DNA of 52,741 bases from an uncultured Acetatifactor sp. (lineage in GTDB: Bacteria; Bacillota; Clostridia; Lachnospirales; Lachnospiraceae): assembly GCA_934394665.1 (NCBI GenBank), contig CAKRRS010000011.1, positions 1 through 52,741 of the forward strand. The letters are read 5' to 3'. Shown here piece by piece: positions 41,213-50,005 of this stretch. Numbering within the stretch: position 1 is the first letter of the stretch; the number at the start of each line of letters is the position of its first letter. The position numbers and the translations under genes are program-made. The notes below the pieces were generated by a model that did no database searches, was not told the DNA's origin, and saw only the letters and a program-made list of their open reading frames with translations.

Positions 41213-42775
41213 TTATTTATAGACGACCGCTATATTTCCAAACTGTTCTACCGTATACCCCATATCCACACAGCTTTCCGTCTGTCTCGTCAAATCAATA
41301 ATATAAATTCCGTCATTTCCGGTAAGCGGTGTATGAAAAACATAATTACCGCATTGACCGACATTCAAAAATGCCGCCGGATAATTCGTATATTGTACTG
41401 TCTCTATGTATTCTTCCGGCGATAATTCGCTAAAGACCAGTATTTTGGGATAAAATATTCCTTCCCCCACATAAATGGTATCTGTTTTTCCAGCTAAAGA
41501 CTCTGCAAATGGAACCGCCTGTTCCATTCCTTCCTGAAATATCCTGCCAATGCTTTTTGCATAAACTCCAAAATAAAAATGTTCAAAAGAAAAAAACAGG
41601 ATACTAAAAACCGCTACCGTCAATATCGCACTGTATTTCAGATCCTTACGAAGCAACCGTAATATTCTGCAAATACCAACCGCCATAAACACAATAATAC
41701 TTATATGAATACAATTAATATGATTGACCTTTACATAAATCACTGAGCCCAAAGCAAATGCCGTCAAAAACTGAATTCCCATCAGTACGTATCCGTCATA
41801 AGTCCGTGTTCGCAGACTTTTATACGCACTTTTCACACAATACAATAAACCTATCACGGCAAATACCAAAAAACATTTATAATATAGTCCATATTGTTCT
41901 GTACTGTTCCAATCACAGTCGTCATATTCGTTCACAAATATGGAAAACATGATTTTTATCTTTTCCGTCATTCCAGACAAAGAAACCTCACTGTCTCTCA
42001 TCACCACAAGTTTGGGAATGGAAAACCATGGTGTAACAATTTCTGGAATAATTCCCTTATTTACCAACAGAAATAAAAATGCAGGCAGAGCCAGTACTCC
42101 CAATAATAGTCCCGCTGCTACCGTCCACCTTGTTACGCGTGCCTTCTTCGTATACAATACATAGATTCCTTGCAGCAATACAATAAACAGAACCACAGGC
42201 CAAATTGTCGCATAACAATACAAACTCAATCCGTAAAACACTGCAGAGAAAAGATAATATCTTTCCTCCTTTATTCCCAACAGAAAGAACAGTAGTCCGA
42301 AAACCAGAAATCCCGGAGCCAGATTACAATCCAATCCCCATCTTGACATCATAATATGCCAGGGATTAATTGCCAAAAGAAACATCGCCCATAGCGCTGT
42401 CTCCTCATCTATCATCTCATTTACGATTTTCTCCACAGCAATAATCGTTACTACTCCTACAATCATCTGTGGCAGACGGAACACCCATGTATGCCTCCCG
42501 AAAATCATTATAAACGGAATCATCAGAATACTGTTCAATACACTCATTCCACTTCCCCATGTCGTCAAGTACATGGGCCAGGGATATCCAAAGGAATCTA
42601 TACCCGAATGAAGTAATGACCATGCTTCTCTCGCCGCAAATGCTTCATCCTGGTTAATTCCTCCGGGAATGCTTCCGAGACGATAAACTCTGGCTGCCAC
42701 TCCAATCAGTAAAATCAAAAGATATAGTACCTTTCTCCTATCGCATTTTTCTATTTTCCACTGCACCTTACACAT
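41213..42775 (-). CDS. GT39/ArnT-like membrane glycosyltransferase
   Basis: A 520-residue protein with about eleven hydrophobic helices. The first extracytoplasmic loop has GGINQDEAFAAREAW, matching the DE motif of polyprenyl-phosphate-dependent transferases of the GT39/GT83/PMT superfamily. The C-terminal 100 or so residues form a soluble domain (IYVGEGIFYPKILVF and onwards). It presumably moves a sugar from a lipid carrier to a wall polymer or protein on the outer face; the acceptor is unknown. GAGGGG precedes the ATG. The gene is visibly AT-richer than its neighbours, with many AAT, ATA and AAA codons. Its start is about 50 bases after the yitT stop and it ends in a strong terminator. Confidence 0.82.
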   Translation of the reverse strand: MCKVQWKIEKCDRRKVLYLLILLIGVAARVYRLGSIPGGINQDEAFAAREAWSLLHSGIDSFGYPWPMYLTTWGSGMSVLNSILMIPFIMIFGRHTWVFRLPQMIVGVVTIIAVEKIVNEMIDEETALWAMFLLAINPWHIMMSRWGLDCNLAPGFLVFGLLFFLLGIKEERYYLFSAVFYGLSLYCYATIWPVVLFIVLLQGIYVLYTKKARVTRWTVAAGLLLGVLALPAFLFLLVNKGIIPEIVTPWFSIPKLVVMRDSEVSLSGMTEKIKIMFSIFVNEYDDCDWNSTEQYGLYYKCFLVFAVIGLLYCVKSAYKSLRTRTYDGYVLMGIQFLTAFALGSVIYVKVNHINCIHISIIVFMAVGICRILRLLRKDLKYSAILTVAVFSILFFSFEHFYFGVYAKSIGRIFQEGMEQAVPFAESLAGKTDTIYVGEGIFYPKILVFSELSPEEYIETVQYTNYPAAFLNVGQCGNYVFHTPLTGNDGIYIIDLTRQTESCVDMGYTVEQFGNIAVVYK

Positions 42776-42825
42776 ATCCCCTCTCTCAATTTAGAATCCT
42801 ATTTTTAATATTGCACTATCGATTT

Positions 42826-43485
42826 CTATTTGTCAATTGCAGCCACGGAAACCTTCTCCCTAACATCACGAGATCTCTGAATAACTCCGATCAACTGTCC
42901 GGACAAAAGCACGGTGAACAGAGAATATCCGATGCGCTGTACCGGGATGTAGCTTAAAGACAGCACCAGTACGATCAGATCCGTCATCAGATATACCCAC
43001 TGGATTTTCCAGCCGGTTGCATGAGATATACTCATAGCAAGCGCATCATCTCCACTGGGGGCTCCACCGATGCGTACGCACAGCCCGGCACCCACACCGA
43101 CAAACAAAGCTCCGATCAGGGCTGCCAAAAGAGGCATCTGCGCCAGTTCCGGCCACAGATGTGGGAACTGTTCGCAGATCTTGTAAGTACCGGAAAAGCC
43201 TGCCGTTGCCAGTGCGGAATACAGAATGAACTCCTTACCCAGCAGTTTCCATCCCAACACATAACACAAAATATTCATGATGCCGCCGGTAACTGCCGGA
43301 GAAATTCCGGTCCAGTGTTCCAACAAAAGTGTAGCTCCCAGGACACCGCCCTCCGTCACTCCTGAGATAGAATGCACATTGTACAATCCAAATGCCAGGA
43401 TAAAACTCCCCAGCAAAGTCAGGATGCTGTTTTTCCATGTAATCTTGTGAAATGCTTCTTTCCATTCGCTGATTTGTAATTTCAT
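42826..43485 (-). CDS. YitT-family membrane protein lacking DUF2179
   Basis: A 219-residue membrane protein with five or six helices. The YitT signatures LGSFILAFGLYNVH, GVTEGGVLGATLLLEHWTGIS and IGGAPSGDDALAM are clear. Typical YitT proteins are about 280-290 residues with a C-terminal DUF2179 domain; this one stops after the last helix (SGQLIGVIQRS), so it is the short form or a truncation. The ATG at 43485 is preferred, as GAGG lies six bases upstream, over one at 43497. A good SigA promoter is at 43582-43610. Function of the family is unknown (possible transporter). Confidence 0.88.
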   Translation of the reverse strand: MKLQISEWKEAFHKITWKNSILTLLGSFILAFGLYNVHSISGVTEGGVLGATLLLEHWTGISPAVTGGIMNILCYVLGWKLLGKEFILYSALATAGFSGTYKICEQFPHLWPELAQMPLLAALIGALFVGVGAGLCVRIGGAPSGDDALAMSISHATGWKIQWVYLMTDLIVLVLSLSYIPVQRIGYSLFTVLLSGQLIGVIQRSRDVREKVSVAAIDK

Positions 43486-43581
43486 TTGATTCCTCATTTT
43501 TTACGCCACTGTTTGTACACAGCTTTTTCGTGCCAGACGGCTCTGCTCACATTTTACCGGTCGCAACGGTCATATTGTTAT

Positions 43582-43610
43582 ACTATAACGCTTCTATCTC
43601 ATTTTCTCAA
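43582..43610 (-). promoter_or_regulatory. Putative SigA promoter of yitT
   Basis: Minus-strand TTGAGA (43605-43610) and TATAGT (43582-43587) with a 17-base spacer. It lies about 97 bases before the yitT ATG and just past the bidirectional terminator at 43630-43660. Confidence 0.7.
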
Positions 43611-43629
43611 GCTAATTCTGCTGCAACAG

Positions 43630-43660
43630 AAAAGCGTCCCGGTTTACCCGGGACGCTTTT
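43630..43660. terminator. Bidirectional terminator, first of a pair
   Basis: A perfect 13-bp stem (43630-43642/43648-43660) with a 5-base loop and A/T-runs on both sides. On the minus strand it would stop transcripts from recJ; on the plus strand it sits 11 bases before the first small ORF. Confidence 0.88.
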
Positions 43661-43671
43661 CCGATTTTCTT

Positions 43672-43755
43672 ATGAGGGGGGGAGATAGTGAGTTCATCAA
43701 CTATCTGAAATACATATTACAGGGAAAATGTGTACAGAGTGTGTACGAATTCTAA
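43672..43755 (+). CDS. Possible 27-residue peptide, copy 1
   Basis: An ATG-initiated frame encoding MRGGDSEFINYLKYILQGK and eight more residues, with a single cysteine. The first 17 residues are identical to those of the ORF at 43845. No Shine-Dalgarno precedes the ATG, and the run of seven G residues lies inside the frame; it could instead serve a 6-codon GTG frame. The peptide could form an amphipathic helix. No family recognised. Being a repeat, the shared sequence might be an RNA or DNA element instead of a gene. Confidence 0.3.
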   Translation: MRGGDSEFINYLKYILQGKCVQSVYEF

Positions 43756-43805
43756 CTTAATTCTAAAATGAATCTTGAGGTTTTATAAACTCTCTGATGC
43801 ACCAA

Positions 43806-43834
43806 AAAACCTCAGGCAGCACACCTGAGGTTTT
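43806..43834. terminator. Bidirectional terminator, second of the pair
   Basis: An 11-bp perfect stem (43806-43816/43824-43834) with a 7-base loop, followed by T-runs on the minus strand (six) and on the plus strand (four). With the hairpin at 43630-43660 it forms tandem terminators below recJ. Confidence 0.88.
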
Positions 43835-43844
43835 CCGGTTTCTT

Positions 43845-43928
43845 ATGAGGGGGGGAGATAGTGAGTTCATCAACTATCTGAAATACATATTACAGAGAAA
43901 ATGTGTCTATTTTGTGTTCAAAATATAA
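43845..43928 (+). CDS. Possible 27-residue peptide, copy 2
   Basis: The second copy of the small frame. It has the same length as copy 1 (27 residues), the same N-terminal 17 residues, a conserved KCV, and then a different hydrophobic end (YFVFKI). It also lacks a Shine-Dalgarno and follows a terminator hairpin. That both frames end after exactly 28 codons despite diverged tails is suggestive but could be chance. Confidence 0.3.
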   Translation: MRGGDSEFINYLKYILQRKCVYFVFKI

Positions 43929-43989
43929 AAAAATATAACGAGTTCATAAAGCATTCGAAAAATACAACACTGTCAAACCGGCAAAAATG

Positions 43990-45753
43990 CTAACAATAAT
44001 TCTGCATGACGAACTGTACCTCTGTTCTGCCTTTATAGGTATTCTCGCTGACCTGGTATACGATAGATACCGGGAAATTCCCTCTTCCGGCATACAACGC
44101 TTCTTCACTTCCGGCACCGTATTTGTCATTTAAAAACATTCCAAACTGCTCCAGATCCCCGAAAAAAACAACCGTCTGTGTATTGTTATCCTGCGTCTTT
44201 ACCCGGAATCTGGCACAGGTCTTGTTCGCTCCCATTTTGAATCCGGCCTGGAAGATCAATCCTTTTTGTGCAAATAAAGGTCTCGGATTCCCTGTTCCGA
44301 ACGGCTCCAGCAGAGCAAACTCTCCTGCCAGTGCAGCATCCGCATATCCCATAGGCATTGCAACATCGATATGTACTTTGGGAATGAAATCTTCTTCCGT
44401 CAGCGTACAATTTTCATTCAAAGAGGTTCTGAGCGGTTCGATGTCTTCTTCCCTCATGGACAGCCCTGCTGCAAGCTTATGTCCGCCATACTTGGTAAAG
44501 TATTGTTTCACCTGCGTCATGGCATCATACATGTGATAGGCTTCGACGGATCGCCCGGAACCTTTTACCCCATCCTCTCCTTTTGTCAGGATAAATACCG
44601 GATGGTGATATTTCTCCCTGACTTTACCGGCTATGATGCCCGCGATACTCTCATGGACTTCCGGCAGATAGATCACCATGACTTTATCCTCTGTCATATG
44701 GTGTTCCTTAATATATTCATCCGCTTTCTGAATCCCCTGCACTGTCAGATTCTTACGGCTTTCGTTCAACTCCTTCAGCTGCCTTGCCGCCGTCATGGCA
44801 TCCGCTCTGGTAAAGCTCTGCAGCAATTCCAACGCTCTCTTGGCTGTATCCAGCCTGCCGGTTGCATTCAGACAGGGTCCCAGTACAAACCCCAGATGAT
44901 AGGCGCTCAGACGATCCGGTGAGATCTCATTTACCTCCATCAGTGCTTTCAGGCCTTCGTTATATCCCTTTTGTACCCGCTTCAGACCTTCTTTTACCAG
45001 AATCCGATTCTCGTCCTTTAATTCCATGACATCGCATACCGTGGATAATGCCGCGAATTCCAGCAATTCATCCTGTATATTCTGAAGCCCCTGATTGCCG
45101 GTCTTTTCCGTGATAGCCTGAATCAGTTTCAGCGCCACGACACCGCCGCAGATGCCCGTAAAAGGATAAGTGCAGTCCGCTCTCTTGGGATCCACCACTG
45201 CCAGCGCCGGCGGAAGCTGCTCTTTACGCTCTCCGTTTTCTTCTATGTAAGGAACCTCATGGTGATCCGTAACGATCACGCGCATCCCGAGGGAATTCGC
45301 CAATGCAATCTGTGACGCCGCAGCAATTCCGTTATCACAGGTCACGATCATGCCGACGCCTTCCCACTTCGCCTCTTCAATCAGGTGATCATTGAGTCCA
45401 TAGCCATCATGGATTCTATGTGGAATTGCCGTATCCACCTGTGCACCCAGCATCTGAAAGCCTTTCGTCAGGATATAGGAAGAACAGATTCCATCCACAT
45501 CATAGTCTCCGATGACACGGATAGACAGCCCTTCTTTTACTGCCTTCAAGATTTCATCCACAGCTATGTCCATATCTTTCAAAAGCCAGGGAGAATAACA
45601 ATCCTCCAGTTTTCCATAGAGGAATTTCTGAATCTGATCCTCTTCTGTCAGATCACGATTTCTCAGGATCCTCGCCGTTACCGGACTGATATGAAATTTT
45701 CTTGCCCAACCGTCAAAATCTGCTTTTTTTGCAGCTACGTACCATTTTTCCAT
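43990..45753 (-). CDS. recJ: Single-stranded-DNA-specific exonuclease RecJ
   Basis: A 587-residue 5'-3' exonuclease of the DHH superfamily, used in recombination and base-excision repair. Visible motifs are VIGDYDVDGICSSY (I), CDNGIAA (II), TDHHEVP (III) and VDPKRADCTYPF (IV). The DHHA1 motif is GSGRSVEAYHMYDAM with GGHKLAAGLS, followed by a C-terminal OB-fold domain. The ATG at 45753 is preferred, with AGGAGA six bases upstream; the 38 extra residues of the longer frame cross a hairpin. It lies downstream of secDF, as in many Clostridia (secDF-recJ), but a terminator and a decayed gene fragment separate them here. Confidence 0.95.
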   Translation of the reverse strand: MEKWYVAAKKADFDGWARKFHISPVTARILRNRDLTEEDQIQKFLYGKLEDCYSPWLLKDMDIAVDEILKAVKEGLSIRVIGDYDVDGICSSYILTKGFQMLGAQVDTAIPHRIHDGYGLNDHLIEEAKWEGVGMIVTCDNGIAAASQIALANSLGMRVIVTDHHEVPYIEENGERKEQLPPALAVVDPKRADCTYPFTGICGGVVALKLIQAITEKTGNQGLQNIQDELLEFAALSTVCDVMELKDENRILVKEGLKRVQKGYNEGLKALMEVNEISPDRLSAYHLGFVLGPCLNATGRLDTAKRALELLQSFTRADAMTAARQLKELNESRKNLTVQGIQKADEYIKEHHMTEDKVMVIYLPEVHESIAGIIAGKVREKYHHPVFILTKGEDGVKGSGRSVEAYHMYDAMTQVKQYFTKYGGHKLAAGLSMREEDIEPLRTSLNENCTLTEEDFIPKVHIDVAMPMGYADAALAGEFALLEPFGTGNPRPLFAQKGLIFQAGFKMGANKTCARFRVKTQDNNTQTVVFFGDLEQFGMFLNDKYGAGSEEALYAGRGNFPVSIVYQVSENTYKGRTEVQFVMQNYC

Positions 45754-45780
45754 AGATTCTCCTGCTTTCGTAATATATAA

Positions 45781-45813
45781 AAGCCATGCATCCGTAATAT
45801 AGACGCATGGCTT
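45781..45813 (-). terminator. Hairpin with U-tract upstream of recJ
   Basis: A 9-bp stem (45781-45789/45805-45813) is followed on the minus strand by TTTTATATAT. It may be a terminator of upstream transcription or, since an extended -10 (TGTTATAAT) lies right beside it at 45814-45822, part of the recJ 5' end. Confidence 0.5.
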
Positions 45814-45879
45814 ATTATAACATGAAAACAAGGCTTGCGCATCTGCTGTTTTTATGCCATTTATCAACCATTATTGATT

Positions 45880-46131
45880 CGGGATTCTTTTGAATATAGT
45901 GACAAACTCACACTTTCTGTGGCAGACTTAGGGCATATAGAATTGGCAACCGAATCCGACAAAGCATACAGCATTGATAAATGGGCTGCTTTGTTCCGGT
46001 CTATTTCATGGGAGGAAATTCTTATGACTGCAAAAAACGATGAATACCTTATGGAAGCGACAAAAGATGCAGAGATTGAATCTCTGAAAAAAAACTCTCG
46101 ACTAACTCCTACTTCACAAAAGAACTCATAA
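45880..46131 (+). pseudogene. Remnant of an Rpn-type PD-(D/E)XK nuclease/transposase
   Basis: The frame encodes YSDKLTLSVADLGHIELAT, then DKAYSIDKWAALFRSISWEE and ILMTAKNDEYLMEA. This is the typical C-terminal part of Rpn-family (PD-(D/E)XK putative transposase) proteins of Lachnospiraceae, as I remember them. The nuclease half is missing: upstream the frame runs only about 40 bases before unrelated sequence, and it has no ribosome site. The last 15 residues look foreign. It is a broken gene lying between the recJ and secDF terminators. Confidence 0.7.
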
Positions 46132-46178
46132 TATAAATGTACATCATTAGAAACATGCACCGCCACGCACATCGTTGC

Positions 46179-46214
46179 AAAAGGAGCCGGAACTTTCTTG
46201 TTCCGACTCCTTTT
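46179..46214 (-). terminator. Terminator of secDF
   Basis: A 15-bp stem with one mismatch (46179-46193/46200-46214) and a 6-base loop, with a T-run on the minus strand. It starts about 27 bases after the secDF stop. Confidence 0.88.
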
Positions 46215-46240
46215 GTAATCATTTCCAGTATTTCAACTTT

Positions 46241-48505
46241 TTATTTTGCAGCCTTCGGCGCGAATTTCTTTCTCAGTACATACCACAGAGCACCTGCCAC
46301 GCATACGGAGGAATAAGCACCGCAGATGATACCTACCATCAAAGGCAATGCAAAATCACGGATACTGGTCACACCCCAGATGTACAGAGCACCTACCATT
46401 ACCAAGGTGGTAAGGGAGGTAAATAAGCTTCTGGATAATGTCTGCGTAATACTGCGGTTTACAACCTCCTGCAGGTCATCCTTCTTCGTCATGACTGCCA
46501 TATTCTCACGTACACGGTCGAATACTACGATGGTGGCATTGATGGAGTAACCTACGATGGTCAGCAGGCAGGCAATGAAGGTGTTGCTGACGGATACTCT
46601 TGCCAGTGCATAGAAAGTAATGACTACCAGTACATCGTGAAGCAGGCAGGCAATACTGCTGACACCGAAACGGATATCGCTGAAACGGAAACGGATATAG
46701 ATCAGCATGCAGATAATTGCTACTGCAACTGCAATGATCGTATCGGATTTCATCTCGTTACTGATGGTGGAGCTGATGGTCTCGGAAGTGATCAGAGACT
46801 CATCTACGCCGAAGTTATCCACAAATACCTGATTCAGAGCCTGTCTCTGATCCACATCCAGAGAGTTGGTCTTGAAGATAACTTCATTGGAACCCTGTAC
46901 GGTCTGGATCTGTACTGCACTGCCGGTGGTGCTCTCGATCAGAGGAACCATCTGGCTATTGATCTCATCCAGGGTATAGCTTTCGTTGAATGTAACCGTA
47001 GTTGCGGTACCGCCCTTGAACTCCAGACTGTAGTTCAGTGCATCACCGCTGTTTACTTTATATACGCCCATGGTAATGAATCCAACCAGGATCACTGCCA
47101 GAGACAGTCCGAAGAAAATGCCTTTCTTTCCAAGGAAATTGATCGGCTTGTGCTCCTTGCCGATACCATACCACTTAGTATCTTTCAGTCCCAGTGCGTA
47201 GAAAGCTTTCATGATGTACTTGGTCACTACCAGTGCAGTGAACATGGATAATACGATACCAAGTGCCAGCGTCTGTGCGAAGCCTTTGACAGTACCGGGA
47301 CCTAACAGCCACAGCACTGCCGCTGCGATCAGAGTAGTCACGTTACCGTCGATAATAGCAGACAGTGCCTTGTCATAACCGATCTGCATAGCACTCTTAA
47401 CAGTCTTGCCTGTTGCCAGTTCCTCACGGATACGGGCAAAGACGATAACGTTGGCATCCACTGCCATACCGATAGACAGGATGATACCTGCGATACCGGA
47501 CAGGGTCAGGGTTATGTCAAAGCCGTTCAGCAGCAATACTACCAACGCCACATAAATACCCAGTGCAATGACAGAAGCGAATCCGGGCAGGAAATAGACT
47601 GCGATCATGAATACAGCTACGATAACGAATCCAATCACAGCTGCCTTCAAGCTGGTGGAGATAGCTTCCACACCCAGCTGTGCACCAACTACCTTGGAAT
47701 GCAGCTCTTCCAGCTCCAGCTTCAGTCCACCGATACGAATAGTGGAAGCCAGACTCTCTGCTTCTTCATAGGAGTTCATAGGAGAAATCTGTGCATTACC
47801 ATCGGAGAACACACCCTTTACGGAAGGAACACTTACAAAGGATCCATCATAATAGATACCCAGGGTCTCGCCCTTCTCGTAAGCATTTCTGGTCGCTTCT
47901 TCGAACTTCTTGGTACCTTCCTCCGTCATGACCAGGTCTACCGCATAGGTGGAATTGCCCATCGTCTGATCCTTGATAGAGCCTGCGGTAGCAGTCTTGA
48001 CATCCGTACCCTCCAGCATGATGGATCCGTCTGCCTTCAGTTCATCGATGGTCTTGTTCAGGGCGTAAGCATAGCTTACATTGCCCTGCGCATCGGTCAC
48101 TGCCTGCATGGAGTAGTTCGCATTGCCGTCCTTGTCGGTCTCAGCAATGAAATACAGGGAACCGGGACGTCCCAGTTCTTCCAGAATCTTGTTGGCATCT
48201 GTTACACCGGGGATCTCGATGTTGATACGATCGGTACCCTCTTGGTATACAATAGCCTCTTTACTGTAGTTCTCAACACGCTTCTGCAGCTTGGCAATAG
48301 TATCTGCCATATCCGTTGCATCCGGCTCTTCATCGCCTACCACCTGGTAAGTGATGCTGACACCACCGGCCAGATCCAGTCCCAGACTGATGTCAGAAGC
48401 ACTGGCTGTTCCTTCCGCATCCACACCATTAAGATCCACATAGCCGACGCCTAACAGGATCAGAAGGGCGCAGAGCAGAATGATGATTGCTTTACTTTTT
48501 TTCAT
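46241..48505 (-). CDS. secDF: Fused protein translocase subunit SecDF
   Basis: A 754-residue RND-type membrane protein that uses proton flux to drive the late steps of Sec export. SecD and SecF are joined in one chain. The SecD part (about 1-445) has one N-terminal helix, the large P1 extracytoplasmic domain (about 30-270) and five helices including GIVLSIGMAVDANVIVFARIREE. The SecF part (about 450-754) has its own helix set with GYSINATIVVFDRVREN. GGACAAAGGAAAG precedes the ATG. It lies 16 bases after the SCIFF maturase stop and likely shares its transcript. Confidence 0.97.
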   Translation of the reverse strand: MKKSKAIIILLCALLILLGVGYVDLNGVDAEGTASASDISLGLDLAGGVSITYQVVGDEEPDATDMADTIAKLQKRVENYSKEAIVYQEGTDRINIEIPGVTDANKILEELGRPGSLYFIAETDKDGNANYSMQAVTDAQGNVSYAYALNKTIDELKADGSIMLEGTDVKTATAGSIKDQTMGNSTYAVDLVMTEEGTKKFEEATRNAYEKGETLGIYYDGSFVSVPSVKGVFSDGNAQISPMNSYEEAESLASTIRIGGLKLELEELHSKVVGAQLGVEAISTSLKAAVIGFVIVAVFMIAVYFLPGFASVIALGIYVALVVLLLNGFDITLTLSGIAGIILSIGMAVDANVIVFARIREELATGKTVKSAMQIGYDKALSAIIDGNVTTLIAAAVLWLLGPGTVKGFAQTLALGIVLSMFTALVVTKYIMKAFYALGLKDTKWYGIGKEHKPINFLGKKGIFFGLSLAVILVGFITMGVYKVNSGDALNYSLEFKGGTATTVTFNESYTLDEINSQMVPLIESTTGSAVQIQTVQGSNEVIFKTNSLDVDQRQALNQVFVDNFGVDESLITSETISSTISNEMKSDTIIAVAVAIICMLIYIRFRFSDIRFGVSSIACLLHDVLVVITFYALARVSVSNTFIACLLTIVGYSINATIVVFDRVRENMAVMTKKDDLQEVVNRSITQTLSRSLFTSLTTLVMVGALYIWGVTSIRDFALPLMVGIICGAYSSVCVAGALWYVLRKKFAPKAAK

Positions 48506-48521
48506 CTTTCCTTTGTCCTTT

Positions 48522-49919
48522 CTATTCTTCTGAAGCTTCTGCCGCTTCCGCAGCCTTCAGCATGATAGCACATTCAATACGTTTTCTCTGCAGTTCACAT
48601 CCCACATCATACGCATCATTGATATTGCCGTGGAAATTGTAAGAGTTCGCCGCACAGCCGCCGCTGCAATAGAACTTGGCAAAACATTTTTTGCACTTGT
48701 CCTTGGCATAGACATTACAGCATTTAAACTCGTCACGGATATCTTCTCTTACCACTCCGGTATCCACATTACCCATGAGGAATTTCTCATTACCTACGAA
48801 CTGATGGCAGGGATACAGGTCTCCCCAGGGAGTAACCGCCAGATATTCGGTACCGGATCCGCATCCGGACAATCTCTTGGCAACACAGGGACCTCCCTGC
48901 AGATCAATCATAAAGTGGAAGAAATTAAATGCCTTTCCTTCTTTCTTACGTTTGATCATCTCCGCTGCCAGCTTATCGTATTCTTCCTTCAAAACAGGAA
49001 GGTCTTCTTCTCTGATGGCGTAATCGTCCGTAGGCTGTGCCACAACGGGCTCCACGGAGATCTGCTTGAATCCCAGATCTGCAAGATGCAGTACATCCTT
49101 GGAAAAATCCAGATTATTATGTGTGAAAGTACCGCGCACGTAATAATTCATCTGTCCTCTGCTCTCCGCTACCTTCCGGAACTTGGGAACAATGATATCA
49201 TAGCTTCCCTGTCCGCCGCGGAAAGGACGCATCTTGTCGTTGATTTCCTTACGGCCGTCAATACTCAAGACGATGTTGCCCATTTCCTTATTCACGAACT
49301 CCAGGATCTCATCATTCAATAAGATACCGTTCGTGGTCAGGGTAAAACGGAATTTCTTATTATTGGGCTTCTCCAGGCTTCTGCCGTATTCTACCAGCTG
49401 CTTCACCACATCCCAGTTCATCAGGGGTTCACCGCCGAAAAAGTCTACTTCCAGATTCACACGGTTGCCGGAATTCGCCACCAGAAAATCCAGTGCCTTT
49501 TTACCGACTTCGAAACTCATCAGTGCTCTTCTTCCATGATATTCTCCCTCTTCCGCAAAACAATATTTGCAGGCAAGGTTACAGTCATGCGCGATGTGCA
49601 GACACAGCGCTTTCACTACTGTCTGACGCTTCTTAAAATCAAAAATATAGTTCTCATAAATATCGGGAGCAAACAGCTGTCCGGCCTTCTCCAGTTCCAG
49701 AACCTCGTCCACCGCCTCGGTGATCTCTTCCTGCGGATAAGGGATATTCGCAAGATTCAGCACTGCAGCCTTGATGGTATCCGCATCCTTGATTCCTTCC
49801 GTTACCAGCGGCTCTACCAGCGGGATCATATCATACACAATATCATCTACTACATGGACAGAACCACTGTTCACATCCATAACGATATTATAGCCATTGC
49901 TCTTATACTGGTGTATCAC
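48522..49919 (-). CDS. SCIFF radical SAM maturase
   Basis: A 465-residue radical SAM/SPASM enzyme that installs thioether crosslinks in the SCIFF peptide. The N-terminus resembles a RiPP recognition domain (MDVNSGSVHVVDDIVYDMI). The radical SAM cluster cysteines are C113, C117 and C120 (CNLACKYC). The C-terminal SPASM region has many cysteines in the expected spacing (GPCVAKRLSGCGSG, YPCHQF, CCNVYAKDKCKKCFAKFYCSGGC). The start is GTG with GAGG nine bases upstream. Its substrate gene lies 86 bases upstream with a hairpin between, and secDF follows. Confidence 0.96.
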   Translation of the reverse strand: MIHQYKSNGYNIVMDVNSGSVHVVDDIVYDMIPLVEPLVTEGIKDADTIKAAVLNLANIPYPQEEITEAVDEVLELEKAGQLFAPDIYENYIFDFKKRQTVVKALCLHIAHDCNLACKYCFAEEGEYHGRRALMSFEVGKKALDFLVANSGNRVNLEVDFFGGEPLMNWDVVKQLVEYGRSLEKPNNKKFRFTLTTNGILLNDEILEFVNKEMGNIVLSIDGRKEINDKMRPFRGGQGSYDIIVPKFRKVAESRGQMNYYVRGTFTHNNLDFSKDVLHLADLGFKQISVEPVVAQPTDDYAIREEDLPVLKEEYDKLAAEMIKRKKEGKAFNFFHFMIDLQGGPCVAKRLSGCGSGTEYLAVTPWGDLYPCHQFVGNEKFLMGNVDTGVVREDIRDEFKCCNVYAKDKCKKCFAKFYCSGGCAANSYNFHGNINDAYDVGCELQRKRIECAIMLKAAEAAEASEE

Positions 49920-49954
49920 AGTTCGATTCCTCTTCTTTCTACTTAACAGAGAAT

Positions 49955-49978
49955 AAGCAGCGACCTGAATCGCTGCTT
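49955..49978 (-). terminator. Hairpin between the SCIFF gene and its maturase
   Basis: A perfect 9-bp GC-rich stem (49955-49963/49970-49978) with a 6-base loop, without a proper U-tract. It probably pauses transcription or protects the SCIFF mRNA 3' end, keeping precursor above enzyme. Confidence 0.55.
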
Positions 49979-50005
49979 ACGTTAGTCTCTTCTCATTTTC
50001 TTAGA

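Larger units (their letters stand above)
43657..43906. repeat. Direct repeat pair (about 77 bp, offset 173-174 bp)
   Basis: Copies at 43657-43733 and 43831-43906 are nearly identical. From the ATG onward 62 bases differ at one position (43724 versus 43897 region, G/A); upstream the copies differ by a one-base indel. Each copy directly follows a terminator hairpin, but the hairpin stems themselves are different sequences. Each contains an AGATAGT/ACTATCT stem. Confidence 0.95.
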
